The position numbers were made by a program, and so were the translations under genes. From an uncultured Marinobacter sp. (GTDB taxonomy: Bacteria > Pseudomonadota > Gammaproteobacteria > Pseudomonadales > Oleiphilaceae), in contig NZ_CANLBK010000003.1 in NCBI RefSeq assembly GCF_947488835.1, forward strand, positions 248,001 to 312,000: 64,000 nt of DNA, written 5' to 3'. Shown here in pieces: positions 46,501 to 54,905 of this stretch. The first letter of the stretch is position 1; every line of letters starts with the position of its first letter. Below the pieces are notes generated by a model. That model saw only the letters and a program-made list of their open reading frames with translations, was not told where the DNA came from and made no database searches.

Positions 46501-47367
46501 TTCATAGACCCGAACCTGCGCGCCCCTCTCTTGCAGTAGCATTAAACTGCGCAATGCTTCCGGGTCGGTGATGTCCATATAATCACTGGTTAGAACCCGA
46601 ACTCGCGCTGGCAGTTCGTCTCGGGCAAGTGCACTCAGTAAGTCGGGGAGCAGCAATTTCAATCCGGTGGATTTTACGAATGCCACCGCCATATCAATCT
46701 CACTGGCTTTATTGATGCTGGCACAAAGGTGCGGAAGGAAATGCTGGTGCTTACCGCCCGTAATCAGCTTGTCGGGCGTTGCGGCCTGCTTATGAAAAAC
46801 CCCATTCACCCAATACTCATCCCGCCCCGGCCTGCGATCTGCTGTCTGCCAGGTGGCTATCTTCTCAAGCCCCGGTAGAGCACTTGCCCAGCTTTCAAGC
46901 TGAGCCTCTGTCGCATCGGTAAAGTGCCTGCCGTTGTGTTCGCGCTGGTGTTCACCACGCTTAAAGCTCAGGTATAGAGCGCCGCCTGGCTTCAAGGCTT
47001 GCCATAGTTGGGAGAGTGCTTGGGGTATCTGTTGCAGGGGAAGGTGGAGCAAGCTGGCGCAGGCCCAGATGCCATCGTAGGCCTGATGTTCAGTAACCTG
47101 GCTGAACGTGCGAACAGAAACCGGGTGATTTATGGCTTTGGTCGCCAAAGCGGCCAGCTTTTCGGAGGCATCAAAGGCTGTAACACGATAGCCGCGGGCC
47201 AAAAACTCCCGGGAATCTCGCCCGGAACCGCAACCAGCATCTAGTATGTGGGCATTTTCCGGGAGGTGTGGCAAAAATGCATCGTACAGTGCGGACATAT
47301 CTACATGCAGCGTTTCGTCTATAAACTGCTGCGCGTGCGCGTTGTAGTAGGCAACCGATTGGCTCAT
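43528..47367 (-). CDS. Multi-domain methyltransferase - PLD nuclease - SF2 helicase - DUF3427 protein
   Basis: A 1279-residue fusion. Domains in order: class I SAM methyltransferase (motif I 'ILDAGCGSGRDS' at 41-52, 'GIWACASLLHLP' near 99); PLD-type nuclease (HxK at 296-298 in 'SSFHLKAYIF', 'FIGSSN' ending at 321); superfamily 2 helicase (Walker A 'ATGLGKT' at 423-429, DEFH box at 512-515, 'LGLTATPDRTD', 'QQLGRGLRKAEGK'); a spacer; an S24-like segment ('AQASGDSMNGGKHPIHSGDY'); and a DUF3427 C-terminus ('VDHWIDEKLFHWQSQ', 'AELGLTIHLFVRGNK'). The ATG at 47367 is chosen as the start of the conserved methyltransferase; a TTG 27 bases upstream has no clear ribosome site. It likely acts on nucleic acid, perhaps in defence or repair. 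Confidence 0.88.
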   Translation of the reverse strand: MSQSVAYYNAHAQQFIDETLHVDMSALYDAFLPHLPENAHILDAGCGSGRDSREFLARGYRVTAFDASEKLAALATKAINHPVSVRTFSQVTEHQAYDGIWACASLLHLPLQQIPQALSQLWQALKPGGALYLSFKRGEHQREHNGRHFTDATEAQLESWASALPGLEKIATWQTADRRPGRDEYWVNGVFHKQAATPDKLITGGKHQHFLPHLCASINKASEIDMAVAFVKSTGLKLLLPDLLSALARDELPARVRVLTSDYMDITDPEALRSLMLLQERGAQVRVYESAGSSFHLKAYIFTYVGNETARQGTAFIGSSNISRQALQDGLEWNYRVDYPSDNGFFEALSRFEELFRHRNTLPLSDGWIDEYEARRVLPPRPMEAGSHEVEDPPEPTPVQTAALEALRETRSEGYSRGLVVLATGLGKTWLSAFDAAQMGARRVLFVAHREEILHQAAETFIRIRPKSRVGFYMGKQRDMAVDVLCASIQTLGKEAHLERFAPQHFDYIVVDEFHHAAAPTYHRLLSYFAPTFMLGLTATPDRTDRSDILSLCDDNLVYAHNLFEGIRSQLLAPFHYYGIYDDSVDYAEIPWRNGKFDPNQLAHKLATLGRARHAERVWQAHRQERTLAFCVSINHADFMAEQFQKRGIAAAAVHGRSELSRGEALEQLKAGELAVLFSVDLFNEGMDLPTIDTVMLLRPTESKILFLQQLGRGLRKAEGKDKLVVLDFIGNHQGFLHKPQALMGADMNHRQLAQYARKAETQKLDLPDGCFINYDLQLIDFLKSLDGEGTEKDYRLLRDTLGRRPTLTEFYRFGASLPQLRKQFSHWFALVAHMEDLDETESKLVEQQTAFLTELEKTAMTKSFKMVLLEAFQELDGWRNPPELAALASQSLKVLQRRRSLLGELPEDMRESPEPRAWQAYWRRNPVKAWIGENTKKAEFFKINDGHFTTAITFESDQIDAFTALVQELVDYRLASYEARSNIEPVDQSVSAFPGNDALGTELPFFPTLKIACGHFRSSSAEAEEYRHLGEGHGRLNPSRHFIAQASGDSMNGGKHPIHSGDYLLLEQINPDQAGSITGKTLAIERMDETGDTQYLLRMVEKTAQGQYVLKAKNPSYDDILVTPELSEQFRTFARLEAVIDPLELAVGQSFMREDIPGLFGAEFNPGNWQSGHVFLADANAHVLLVTLNKQGKAENHRYVDHWIDEKLFHWQSQRSTTPESKRGRELINHAELGLTIHLFVRGNKLQNKKAAPFTYYGTMDYQSHEGSSPMSVILKRA

Positions 47368-47416
47368 GCCGAGAAGCGCCCTTTTGATTATCAACGAAGA
47401 TCAGTGCACGACCAGT

Positions 47417-49384
47417 CTAGTCGTCGGTATTGGAAATTGGCAGGTCATGCTCACTGATAAAATACCGGTTCTTGCCCGCTCGCTTCGCTTCATACATGGC
47501 TGCATCGGCACTTTGCATAAGGCCTTCGTTGGTAATTCCAGCACCGCGAGCAACCACAATTCCAATACTCACACTCACCCGAGCAACCCCTTCGGGCATA
47601 TAAACGGGCGCTGCAACTGCCTGAATAATCTTTTCAGCCACTGTTGTGGCATTTTCCGGTGAGGAGACTTCCGGTAGCAATACGATGAACTCGTCTCCAC
47701 CCATACGCGCCACTGTGTCTGTCTCACGAATGCTGCTCTGCAGCCTCGCCCCGATTTCTTTTAAAAGGCTATCACCAGCATCGTGGCCAAGGGTGTCGTT
47801 CACTTCTTTAAAGTGGTCAAGATCAAGGAACATCAGCCCAAGATAGCGGGAATGACGCCTTGAGAGCGCAATAGCCAGGCTCAACCGATCGTCCAAAGCT
47901 CGCCGGTTGGGAAGGTCAGTCAAAATATCCTGATACGCGAGTGTGTGAATTTTCTCCTGGTACTTTTTCATCTCGGAGAAATCCTGGAATGAGATCACCA
48001 CCCCCTCATCGCCAGTATCGCTGGTTAGCGGAGCAGCATTCAGGATCACCGGAATGGTGGCCTTATCTTTTCGGCGAAACTCCTCGTCTTTACTGCGGTA
48101 TAGCTCGCGGGTATTCATCACGTTGAGGATGGAACAGCTGGTTTCATCTCCCTCATGCACGTGGAATACATCGTGCCCTTGTTTGGTGACCATTTCCTCG
48201 GAACTCCAGCCCAAAATTCGCTCAGCTTCCGGGTTGATATAGGTAACAACACCCTCGCTATCCATAACGATCAGGCCATCTCCAAGCACGCTGGAGATTT
48301 TCCAGAAGCGCCGGGCCTGCTGTGCGTTTTCGCGCCTTAGCTGGCGGCGATTGTGGAGGGAAAACTGGAAATAGAACGTCACCACTAATATCAGCACCAC
48401 ACCAATCAGGTAAAAACCAACTACCCATGGGTGCGTAAAAAGTGCGTTCGTCGGTAGTGTGCTTGAGGGTAAAAACGCAACAGCCTTCCAGGCGTAATCC
48501 TCACTTCCTTCTGATGAATCCAGCCCCAGAAGCGGGTGAACCGTTTCAAACACAAAGAGGCCTGCCGGCGTATCAATATGGCCACTTTCACTTTGTGATA
48601 TGTGTTCCCATGCTTTCGGATACTCTCGCTGAAATGCAGAAGGCAAGCCAAACATGAAGCCCCACTCGTCGTTTTCATCCGGAGCAGATAACACGCCACC
48701 CTCGCTGTTAAGCAAAAATGCCGGGTAGGTTTCCCCCATGCTCTGCCTGAAGGTGTCCAGAAGCGACTGGCCTAGCATATTGAGAATTACAGTACCTTGC
48801 TTTTGGCCACCATCACCAAACACTGGTACACCAAACCGAACCATAGGCAGGTAGGGGGATTCGACCTGGCCGTTCTCAACATTCAAATCGAGAGGGGATA
48901 CGTACACATTGCCCTCAGGCATGGCCAAGGTGCCAGTGAAATAGTAACGGGTGCCTTTAGACTGCAGTTGGCCATCAGGGGTAGTTACGCTGCTACCGGA
49001 TGAATAATCCAGCCGAACCAACTCAGTTCCATCAACGTCGAGAAAGCGAATCTGGTTGTAGATTGATTTTTGCTCGAGCAGGACACGAAACACCTGCTTA
49101 AGCCGCACTTTGTCAATGTCAGCGCGAGATTGATTGAATGCCTCGGTCGCTGGCAGTTTTGACACTGTGCGCAGGTCATTCGCGGCGTAATCATAGATTT
49201 GGGTGAGTAGCCCGGAGGTGAGCCTAACTTTGGCCTGCTCAGCAATTTTTAAATCCGCGAGCTGTTCGCTTGCCTGATAGGTTAATGCACCATAAACAAC
49301 AGCTGTAAATGCCACTGCGCAGAGAAGGCCCGTGATCAAGGCCGATTTAACATACCCTTGTTCTTTTATTCCGATACCTGACAT
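47417..49384 (-). CDS. Membrane diguanylate cyclase: sensor-PAS-GGDEF
   Basis: A 655-residue cyclic-di-GMP synthase. Order: membrane helix ('SALITGLLCAVAFTAVVYGA'), periplasmic Cache-like sensor of ~270 residues ('QIRFLDVDGTELVRLDYSSG', 'ETYPAFLLNSEGGVLSAPDE'), second helix ('VVGFYLIGVVLILVVTFYF'), PAS domain ('VLGDGLIVMDSEGVVTYINP'), GGDEF domain. GGDEF is intact at 562-566 with I-site RETD five residues before it, so feedback control is expected. The start at 49384 has GGA just upstream; a longer frame has no better site. It follows the HD-GYP gene by 52 bases on the same strand. Confidence 0.93.
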   Translation of the reverse strand: MSGIGIKEQGYVKSALITGLLCAVAFTAVVYGALTYQASEQLADLKIAEQAKVRLTSGLLTQIYDYAANDLRTVSKLPATEAFNQSRADIDKVRLKQVFRVLLEQKSIYNQIRFLDVDGTELVRLDYSSGSSVTTPDGQLQSKGTRYYFTGTLAMPEGNVYVSPLDLNVENGQVESPYLPMVRFGVPVFGDGGQKQGTVILNMLGQSLLDTFRQSMGETYPAFLLNSEGGVLSAPDENDEWGFMFGLPSAFQREYPKAWEHISQSESGHIDTPAGLFVFETVHPLLGLDSSEGSEDYAWKAVAFLPSSTLPTNALFTHPWVVGFYLIGVVLILVVTFYFQFSLHNRRQLRRENAQQARRFWKISSVLGDGLIVMDSEGVVTYINPEAERILGWSSEEMVTKQGHDVFHVHEGDETSCSILNVMNTRELYRSKDEEFRRKDKATIPVILNAAPLTSDTGDEGVVISFQDFSEMKKYQEKIHTLAYQDILTDLPNRRALDDRLSLAIALSRRHSRYLGLMFLDLDHFKEVNDTLGHDAGDSLLKEIGARLQSSIRETDTVARMGGDEFIVLLPEVSSPENATTVAEKIIQAVAAPVYMPEGVARVSVSIGIVVARGAGITNEGLMQSADAAMYEAKRAGKNRYFISEHDLPISNTDD

Positions 49385-49436
49385 GTGTTTCCAAAAGTGC
49401 TTTATTAAAAAGAATGGAAGGGCTGACTCAGTAATC

Positions 49437-50777
49437 TCAATCGTTCTCTTCGGGATCAAGCGCTGGTGTAGTAGCGGCTACAATCAAACCGTCCCTCACA
49501 AAATCCCGCAAAACAATACCATAGGTGCCATCCGGCACCTCTTTGGATATATGAAAAACCTGATCTCTCTCGTCTGTTGGGCCGGTTTTCAGGTCCAGCA
49601 TCCTGGCCGGTGTCACTGGTAATTTATGGGCATTCCGTACCATCAATACCTTGGGTTTGAGCTTATGGTCAGGATCACTCTCTACTACTATCCCTACCTC
49701 TCCATTCATCATTTCAACAATGGAGCCAGGTGGGTAAATCCCTATCATCTGGATAAACGCATCGGCCAGTTCCGCATCAAACTGAGTTCCGCGATTCTTG
49801 TGAATAATTTCTAACGCATGCATGGATGCCAGGGCTTTTTGGTACACCCGCTTACTGGTGATTGCATCGTAGGTGTCTACCAATGAAATGATCTTCGCAA
49901 AATAAGGGATTTTTTCAGCCGGCAGGCCCCGCGGGTACCCTTGGCCATCCACTCGTTCATGATGAGAAAAGGCAACATCCACGGCGGAATGCAGCGCAGC
50001 GCCCGTGCTCATCAGTATGGTTCGGCCATGAACTGCGTGGTTTTTCATCAAATCAAATTCGTCGGCGGTCAGGCGCCCTGGTTTGTTCAGAACTTCGTTC
50101 GGTATTTTGGTTTTACCCACATCGTGCAGCAGGCCGCACAACGCCAGGTTCTGAATTTCACCCTTTATCATGCCCAGTGATTTGCCAAACGCAGCCGCCA
50201 GTATGGACACGTTGATGCAATGCTCTGCGGTGTATTCATCCTGGTTTTTGATTCTGGTGAGCAGCATCAAGGCGTTCTCATTACGTAGAACGCTCTCCAC
50301 ACAACTGTTCACAACCGCTCGCGCGTTGTTGATGTCCAGAGCACGGCTTACCCGCAAGCCAGACATGATGGATTTGGCCGTATCTTGAGCCTCTTCAAAT
50401 CGCATGCTGACGGTTTGAAGCTCACGGCCCACACTCACTTGATTAATATAGGAAACCCGCTTTCTCGGAATAACCCGAGCCGAGCCGGGTTGCGGTGTTT
50501 TTGCCTGTTGTTTTTTGCTTTTGAAAAAACCGGTAAGGCGATTGGAGCCGGGCTTTTTTTCTATGGGCTCGCGGTGTCTTTCAGCCACGCCCTGTATAAA
50601 CACATACTCACACTGGCGGCGCACAGCGTGCAGCTGTGTCATATCGTTGATGATAAACCCCTGAACCAGGAAGTCTGTGTCTTCCCAGGGTCTATCCAGT
50701 CGGATGACGTGCATTCCGACTTCCAGGTCAGCGACATCGACCTGGGTTTCAATAAGCTCAACGTATGTGCCGCGCAT
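49437..50777 (-). CDS. HD-GYP cyclic-di-GMP phosphodiesterase
   Basis: A 446-residue protein with an N-terminal DUF3391-type region ('QVDVADLEVGMHVIRLDRPW') and a complete HD-GYP domain: 'HCINVSILAAAFGKSLGM', 'CGLLHDVGKTKIPNEVLNKP' (HD), 'FSHHERVDGQGYPRGLPAE' (GYP motif) and 'IISLVDTYDAITSKRVYQKA'. It hydrolyses cyclic-di-GMP. The C-terminal ~90 residues form a small beta-rich region. It precedes the diguanylate cyclase gene in what looks like an operon, pairing breakdown with synthesis. Confidence 0.93.
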   Translation of the reverse strand: MRGTYVELIETQVDVADLEVGMHVIRLDRPWEDTDFLVQGFIINDMTQLHAVRRQCEYVFIQGVAERHREPIEKKPGSNRLTGFFKSKKQQAKTPQPGSARVIPRKRVSYINQVSVGRELQTVSMRFEEAQDTAKSIMSGLRVSRALDINNARAVVNSCVESVLRNENALMLLTRIKNQDEYTAEHCINVSILAAAFGKSLGMIKGEIQNLALCGLLHDVGKTKIPNEVLNKPGRLTADEFDLMKNHAVHGRTILMSTGAALHSAVDVAFSHHERVDGQGYPRGLPAEKIPYFAKIISLVDTYDAITSKRVYQKALASMHALEIIHKNRGTQFDAELADAFIQMIGIYPPGSIVEMMNGEVGIVVESDPDHKLKPKVLMVRNAHKLPVTPARMLDLKTGPTDERDQVFHISKEVPDGTYGIVLRDFVRDGLIVAATTPALDPEEND

Positions 50778-50881
50778 GAGTTTTTCTCAAATGTGAAATT
50801 TCCAACATCAGCGCCAGGCAGTTTATATGTAAAACGTGCTTTGGGTCTGTTAAAAACGGTTAAAACCTGTACAGTTTCACG

Positions 50882-51115
50882 CTATACCTCCACAGCAGGC
50901 TCGAGTTTGTCGACCGTCAACTTCGCCAAAATAGACAACTCATCCGGGCGCTGGTTGGCATAGGCAATGATTTGCTGCTTCATGCTACGAGCCCAGAATT
51001 TTTGAAGGTGGTCGGCTGCTACATCGGTTACCTTTTCGTCGTCACCATGGTGCAGGTTATTGGCGATTATCTGGTCGAGCATCTTAATCAGGTTGTTCAA
51101 CTGCTGATCACTCAC
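50882..51115 (-). CDS. fdsD: Formate dehydrogenase delta subunit FdsD
   Basis: A 77-residue small subunit of the soluble NAD-dependent formate dehydrogenase: 'LIKMLDQIIANNLHHGDDEK' and 'VADHLQKFWARSMKQQIIAY' match FdsD. It lacks cofactor motifs and helps assembly or activity of the complex. Its ATG overlaps the fdhD stop by ATGA. Last gene of the fds operon. Confidence 0.9.
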   Translation of the reverse strand: MSDQQLNNLIKMLDQIIANNLHHGDDEKVTDVAADHLQKFWARSMKQQIIAYANQRPDELSILAKLTVDKLEPAVEV

Positions 51116-51987
51116 AACTGTCTCTCCTGAGCCCTTTCCTCGCCACGGGCATAGATTACGTGGCGGCCGGGGCGAGCAAATCCGATAAGGTTCATGCCAC
51201 TTTTTTCGGCTTCGCGAATGGCCAAAGCAGTCGGGGCGGATACTGCCACCAGGCTGCCTATGCCCACGTTGGCGCTTTTCTGCACCATTTCAAAGCTGGC
51301 ACGGCTGGAGATCAGTGCAAAGCCTTCACTGAAGGCTTGTTCGCCATGTTCCCGTAGCCGGGCGCCGATCAGTTTATCCAATGCGTTATGCCGGCCTACG
51401 TCTTCTCGCGCCATTACAATTCTGCCCTGAGAATCGCACCAGGCTGCACCGTGGGTAGCACCGGTTTGCAGTTGCAGTGGCTGGTGTTTTTTCAGGTTGG
51501 TCAGTGCTTCTTGAACGATTTCATCACCGGGGAGCGGCTTCGTCGCCACCTTTTCAAGGGTTCGCACCACATGAGCAAGGGATTCTGTACCGCAGAGCCC
51601 GCAACCGGTTCGGCCTGCCATGTTGCGGCGTTGCTCCCGCAAGCGGGCATAGCAATCGCCGGCAATGTGCATTTGCACCTCTATGCCGTCTTCGCTGGGT
51701 TTTATCTCGATGCTGAACAGCTGGTCCGGCCGCTGCAGAATGCCTTCGCTCAGGCTGAAGCCCAGGGCAAAGTCCTCAAGATCACAGGGCGAAGCCATCA
51801 TCACCGCATGGGACACTCCGTTGTACACCATAGCCACGGGTACTTCTTCCGCAACCAGATCGTGGGAGCGCGCGCCCTTGATACCGCCACGCACATTTAC
51901 CCAGGCCTCGCTCACTGCTGGTGGCGAGGTTTTGCCAGGTGAATCAGCCACAGCCGCTGGCCTCTGATTACTTGAGAGTAGTTGCAT
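51112..51987 (-). CDS. fdhD: Formate dehydrogenase sulfurtransferase FdhD (FdsC)
   Basis: A 291-residue sulfur carrier that inserts the sulfido ligand on the molybdenum of formate dehydrogenase and so is needed for activity. The Cys pair CxxC is in 'AGRTGCGLCGTESL', 'CDLEDFALGFSLSEGIL' and 'GRIVMAREDVGRHNALDKLI' are the family blocks. Its start overlaps the fdsA end by 20 bases, and its stop overlaps fdsD. In fds operons this homologue is often named FdsC. Confidence 0.95.
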   Translation of the reverse strand: MQLLSSNQRPAAVADSPGKTSPPAVSEAWVNVRGGIKGARSHDLVAEEVPVAMVYNGVSHAVMMASPCDLEDFALGFSLSEGILQRPDQLFSIEIKPSEDGIEVQMHIAGDCYARLREQRRNMAGRTGCGLCGTESLAHVVRTLEKVATKPLPGDEIVQEALTNLKKHQPLQLQTGATHGAAWCDSQGRIVMAREDVGRHNALDKLIGARLREHGEQAFSEGFALISSRASFEMVQKSANVGIGSLVAVSAPTALAIREAEKSGMNLIGFARPGRHVIYARGEERAQERQL

Positions 51988-54904
51988 GGCTATTTTCCTG
52001 CTTACTCATGGCCGGTTTCAGCAGTGCCTGCTGGCGCTTGTCGAAATCCACAAAATCCCGTTGCCAATCCGATGGCTGGGACACTTTTTCTACCTGAACG
52101 GCGGTTACCTTGTATTCCGGGCAGTTGGTGGCCCAATCGGAGTTGTCGGTGGTTACCACGTTGGCACCGCTGCCCGGGTGATGGAAGGTGGTGTAAACCA
52201 CGCCCGGTAGCATGCGGGTACTCAGCTTTGCCCGCAGCACAGTGTGGCCAACGCGGCTGCTGATGCCCAGCCAGTCACCGTCTTTTACGCCGCGCAGTTC
52301 TGCATCGCTGGGGTGCAGTTCCAGCACGTCTTCTTCATGCCAGTCGCTGTTACTGGTGCGACGGGTTTGGGCGCCAACGTTGTACTGAGACAGGATTCGC
52401 CCGGTGGTTAGCAGCAGCGGGAAGCGACGGCTAGCGCGCTCTTCACTGGCCAAATACTCGGTTACTGCAAACCGGCCCTTGCCGATAGGGAAATCCACCG
52501 TGTGCATGGTGGGCGTGCCATCCGGGTACTCATCGTTGCAGGGCCACTGAATGCTGCCCAGCTGCTCCAGCTTGTCGTAATTCACGCCGGTAAACGTGGG
52601 GGTTAGCGATGCAATTTCATCCATGATTTCAGAAGGATGGTTGTAGTGCATGGGGTAGCCCAGAGCGTTAGACAACGCCATGGTTACTTCCCAATCTTCC
52701 ATGCCCGCAACGGGCTCCATCACTTTGCGCACGCGGTTGATGCGGCGCTCCGCGTTGGTAAACGTGCCGTTCTTTTCAAGGAAGGTGGAACCCGGCAGCA
52801 ACACATGGGCAAACTTGGCGGTTTCGTTCAGGAAGATGTCTTGCACAATCAGGCAGTCCAATGCTTTCAGCGCCGCTTCTACATGCTGGGTGTTGGGATC
52901 TGACTGGGCAATATCCTCGCCCTGCACGTAAAGAGCCTTGAAGCTGCCAGCGATGGCTGCGTCAAACATATTCGGAATGCGCAGCCCCGGTTCGTTATCG
53001 ATGGGCACACCCCAAACAGCTTCGAAGCGCTCACGCACGGCTTGATCGTTCACATGCTGGTAGCCCGGCAACTCATGGGGGAAGGAGCCCATATCGCAGG
53101 AACCCTGCACGTTATTTTGCCCGCGCAACGGGTTCACGCCGCCACCCTCTTTGCCAATGTTGCCCGTGGCCAGCGCCAGGTTGGCAATGCCCATCACCAT
53201 GGTGGAGCCCTGGCTGTGTTCAGTCACGCCCAGGCCGTAGTAGATGGCACCGTTGTCTGCCTGTGCATACATGCGGGCAGCCTCACGAACCTTGTCTGCC
53301 GCTACGCCGGTTACCGACTCTGTGGCTTCAGGGGAGTTGCGTTCTTCCGCAATAAACCTGCGCCAGGTGTTGTAGGCCTCAGTATCACAACGGCTGTTGA
53401 TGAACGCCTGATCTTCCAGGCCTTCGGTCACAATCACATGGGCCAGGGCGTTCACTATGGCCACGTTGGTGCCGGGGCGCAGCGGCAGGTGCAGACCTTC
53501 CTCGGCATTGGGCGTGTGGACTAAATCGATTCGGCGCGGATCGATTACGATTAGCTTGGCGCCTTGGCGTAAACGCTTGCGCATCAGCGAGCCGAATACC
53601 GGGTGGGCATCCGTTGGGTTGGCCCCGATCACCATGATGGTGTCGGCCTTCATTACCGAATCGAAGGTCTGAGTGCCGGCTGATTCACCCAAGGTGGTTT
53701 TCAGACCATAACCAGTAGGGGAATGGCATACCCGTGCACAGGTATCGGTATTGTTGTTACCAAAGGCGGCGCGCACCAGCTTCTGCACGAGATAGGTTTC
53801 TTCGTTGGTGCAACGTGAGGAGGTAATGCCGCCAATGCTTTCACGGCCATACTCGGCCTGAATGCCTTTAAGTTTCTTCGCCGAAAACGCCAGTGCTTCG
53901 TCCCAGGACACGACTTTCCAGGGGTCGTTGATGGAATCTCGAATCATCGGCTCGCGGATGCGGTCGTCGTGAGTGGCGTAGCCAAAGGCAAACCGGCCTT
54001 TCACACAAGAATGGCCGTGGTTGGCTTCGCCGCCTTTGTACGGAACCATGCGCACCACTTGGTCACCCTTCATTTCGGCTTTGAACGAGCAGCCCACTCC
54101 GCAATAGGCGCAGGTAGTGACTATGCTGTGCTCGGGCTGGCCTTCTTCAATTACGCTCTTTTCCATCAATGTGGAGGTAGGGCAAGCCTGCACACAGGCT
54201 CCACAAGACACGCACTCGGAATCCATGAACGGGTCGTTCTGGCTGGCAACGACTTTGGAATCGAAGCCGCGGCCTTCAATCGTCAGCGCAAAGGTGCCCT
54301 GCACTTCGTCGCAGGCTCGCACGCAGCGTGAGCAGACAATGCACTTGCTGGGATCGAAGCTGAAATAGGGGTTGGAGTTGTCGGTTTCGGCGTCCAGATG
54401 GTTCTCGCCGTCAAACCCGTAACGCACTTCCCGCAGGCCCACGACGCCGGCCACATCTTGAAGCTCGCAATTGCCGTTGGCCGGGCAGGTAAGGCAGTCC
54501 AATGGGTGGTCGGAGATGTACAGCTCCATGATGTTGCGGCGCAGTTTCGCCAGCTTGCCGGTTTGGGTGGTCACGGCCATACCTTCGGCCACAGGCGTGG
54601 TGCAGGAGGCCGGATAACCGCGGCGGCCTTCAATCTCTACCGCACACAGACGGCAGGAGCCGAAGGCTTCCAGATTGTCGGAAGCGCACAGTTTGGGGAT
54701 ATTGATACCTGCCAATGCCGCTGCGCGTAATACCGAGGTGCCTTCGGGAACCGTGATATCACGACCATCCACCGATATGGATACCAATTCTTCTGAGAGA
54801 CTGGGCGGTGTGCCCAAGTCCCTGGAAAAAGAGTCGAAATCAGGATTCAGGCCGCTCTTGCCAGGCTCGTAGCTTTGAGTACTGGGGTCATAGTAGTGCA
54901 ACAT
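51968..54904 (-). CDS. fdsA: NAD-dependent formate dehydrogenase alpha subunit FdsA
   Basis: A 978-residue catalytic subunit that oxidises formate to CO2. Order: [2Fe-2S] ferredoxin domain ('IPKLCASDNLEAFGSCRLCA'), NuoG-type His/Cys cluster ('DHPLDCLTCPANGNCELQ'), two [4Fe-4S] motifs ('CIVCSRCVRACDEVQG', 'CVSCGACVQACPTST'), the molybdopterin-family cluster ('TTCAYCGVGCSF') and bis-MGD domains. The Mo ligand is a Cys, not selenocysteine, in 'NNTDTCARVCHSPTGYGL', followed by the conserved His. It starts one base after the fdsB stop. Confidence 0.96.
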   Translation of the reverse strand: MLHYYDPSTQSYEPGKSGLNPDFDSFSRDLGTPPSLSEELVSISVDGRDITVPEGTSVLRAAALAGINIPKLCASDNLEAFGSCRLCAVEIEGRRGYPASCTTPVAEGMAVTTQTGKLAKLRRNIMELYISDHPLDCLTCPANGNCELQDVAGVVGLREVRYGFDGENHLDAETDNSNPYFSFDPSKCIVCSRCVRACDEVQGTFALTIEGRGFDSKVVASQNDPFMDSECVSCGACVQACPTSTLMEKSVIEEGQPEHSIVTTCAYCGVGCSFKAEMKGDQVVRMVPYKGGEANHGHSCVKGRFAFGYATHDDRIREPMIRDSINDPWKVVSWDEALAFSAKKLKGIQAEYGRESIGGITSSRCTNEETYLVQKLVRAAFGNNNTDTCARVCHSPTGYGLKTTLGESAGTQTFDSVMKADTIMVIGANPTDAHPVFGSLMRKRLRQGAKLIVIDPRRIDLVHTPNAEEGLHLPLRPGTNVAIVNALAHVIVTEGLEDQAFINSRCDTEAYNTWRRFIAEERNSPEATESVTGVAADKVREAARMYAQADNGAIYYGLGVTEHSQGSTMVMGIANLALATGNIGKEGGGVNPLRGQNNVQGSCDMGSFPHELPGYQHVNDQAVRERFEAVWGVPIDNEPGLRIPNMFDAAIAGSFKALYVQGEDIAQSDPNTQHVEAALKALDCLIVQDIFLNETAKFAHVLLPGSTFLEKNGTFTNAERRINRVRKVMEPVAGMEDWEVTMALSNALGYPMHYNHPSEIMDEIASLTPTFTGVNYDKLEQLGSIQWPCNDEYPDGTPTMHTVDFPIGKGRFAVTEYLASEERASRRFPLLLTTGRILSQYNVGAQTRRTSNSDWHEEDVLELHPSDAELRGVKDGDWLGISSRVGHTVLRAKLSTRMLPGVVYTTFHHPGSGANVVTTDNSDWATNCPEYKVTAVQVEKVSQPSDWQRDFVDFDKRQQALLKPAMSKQENSHATTLK

Positions 54905-54905
54905 A

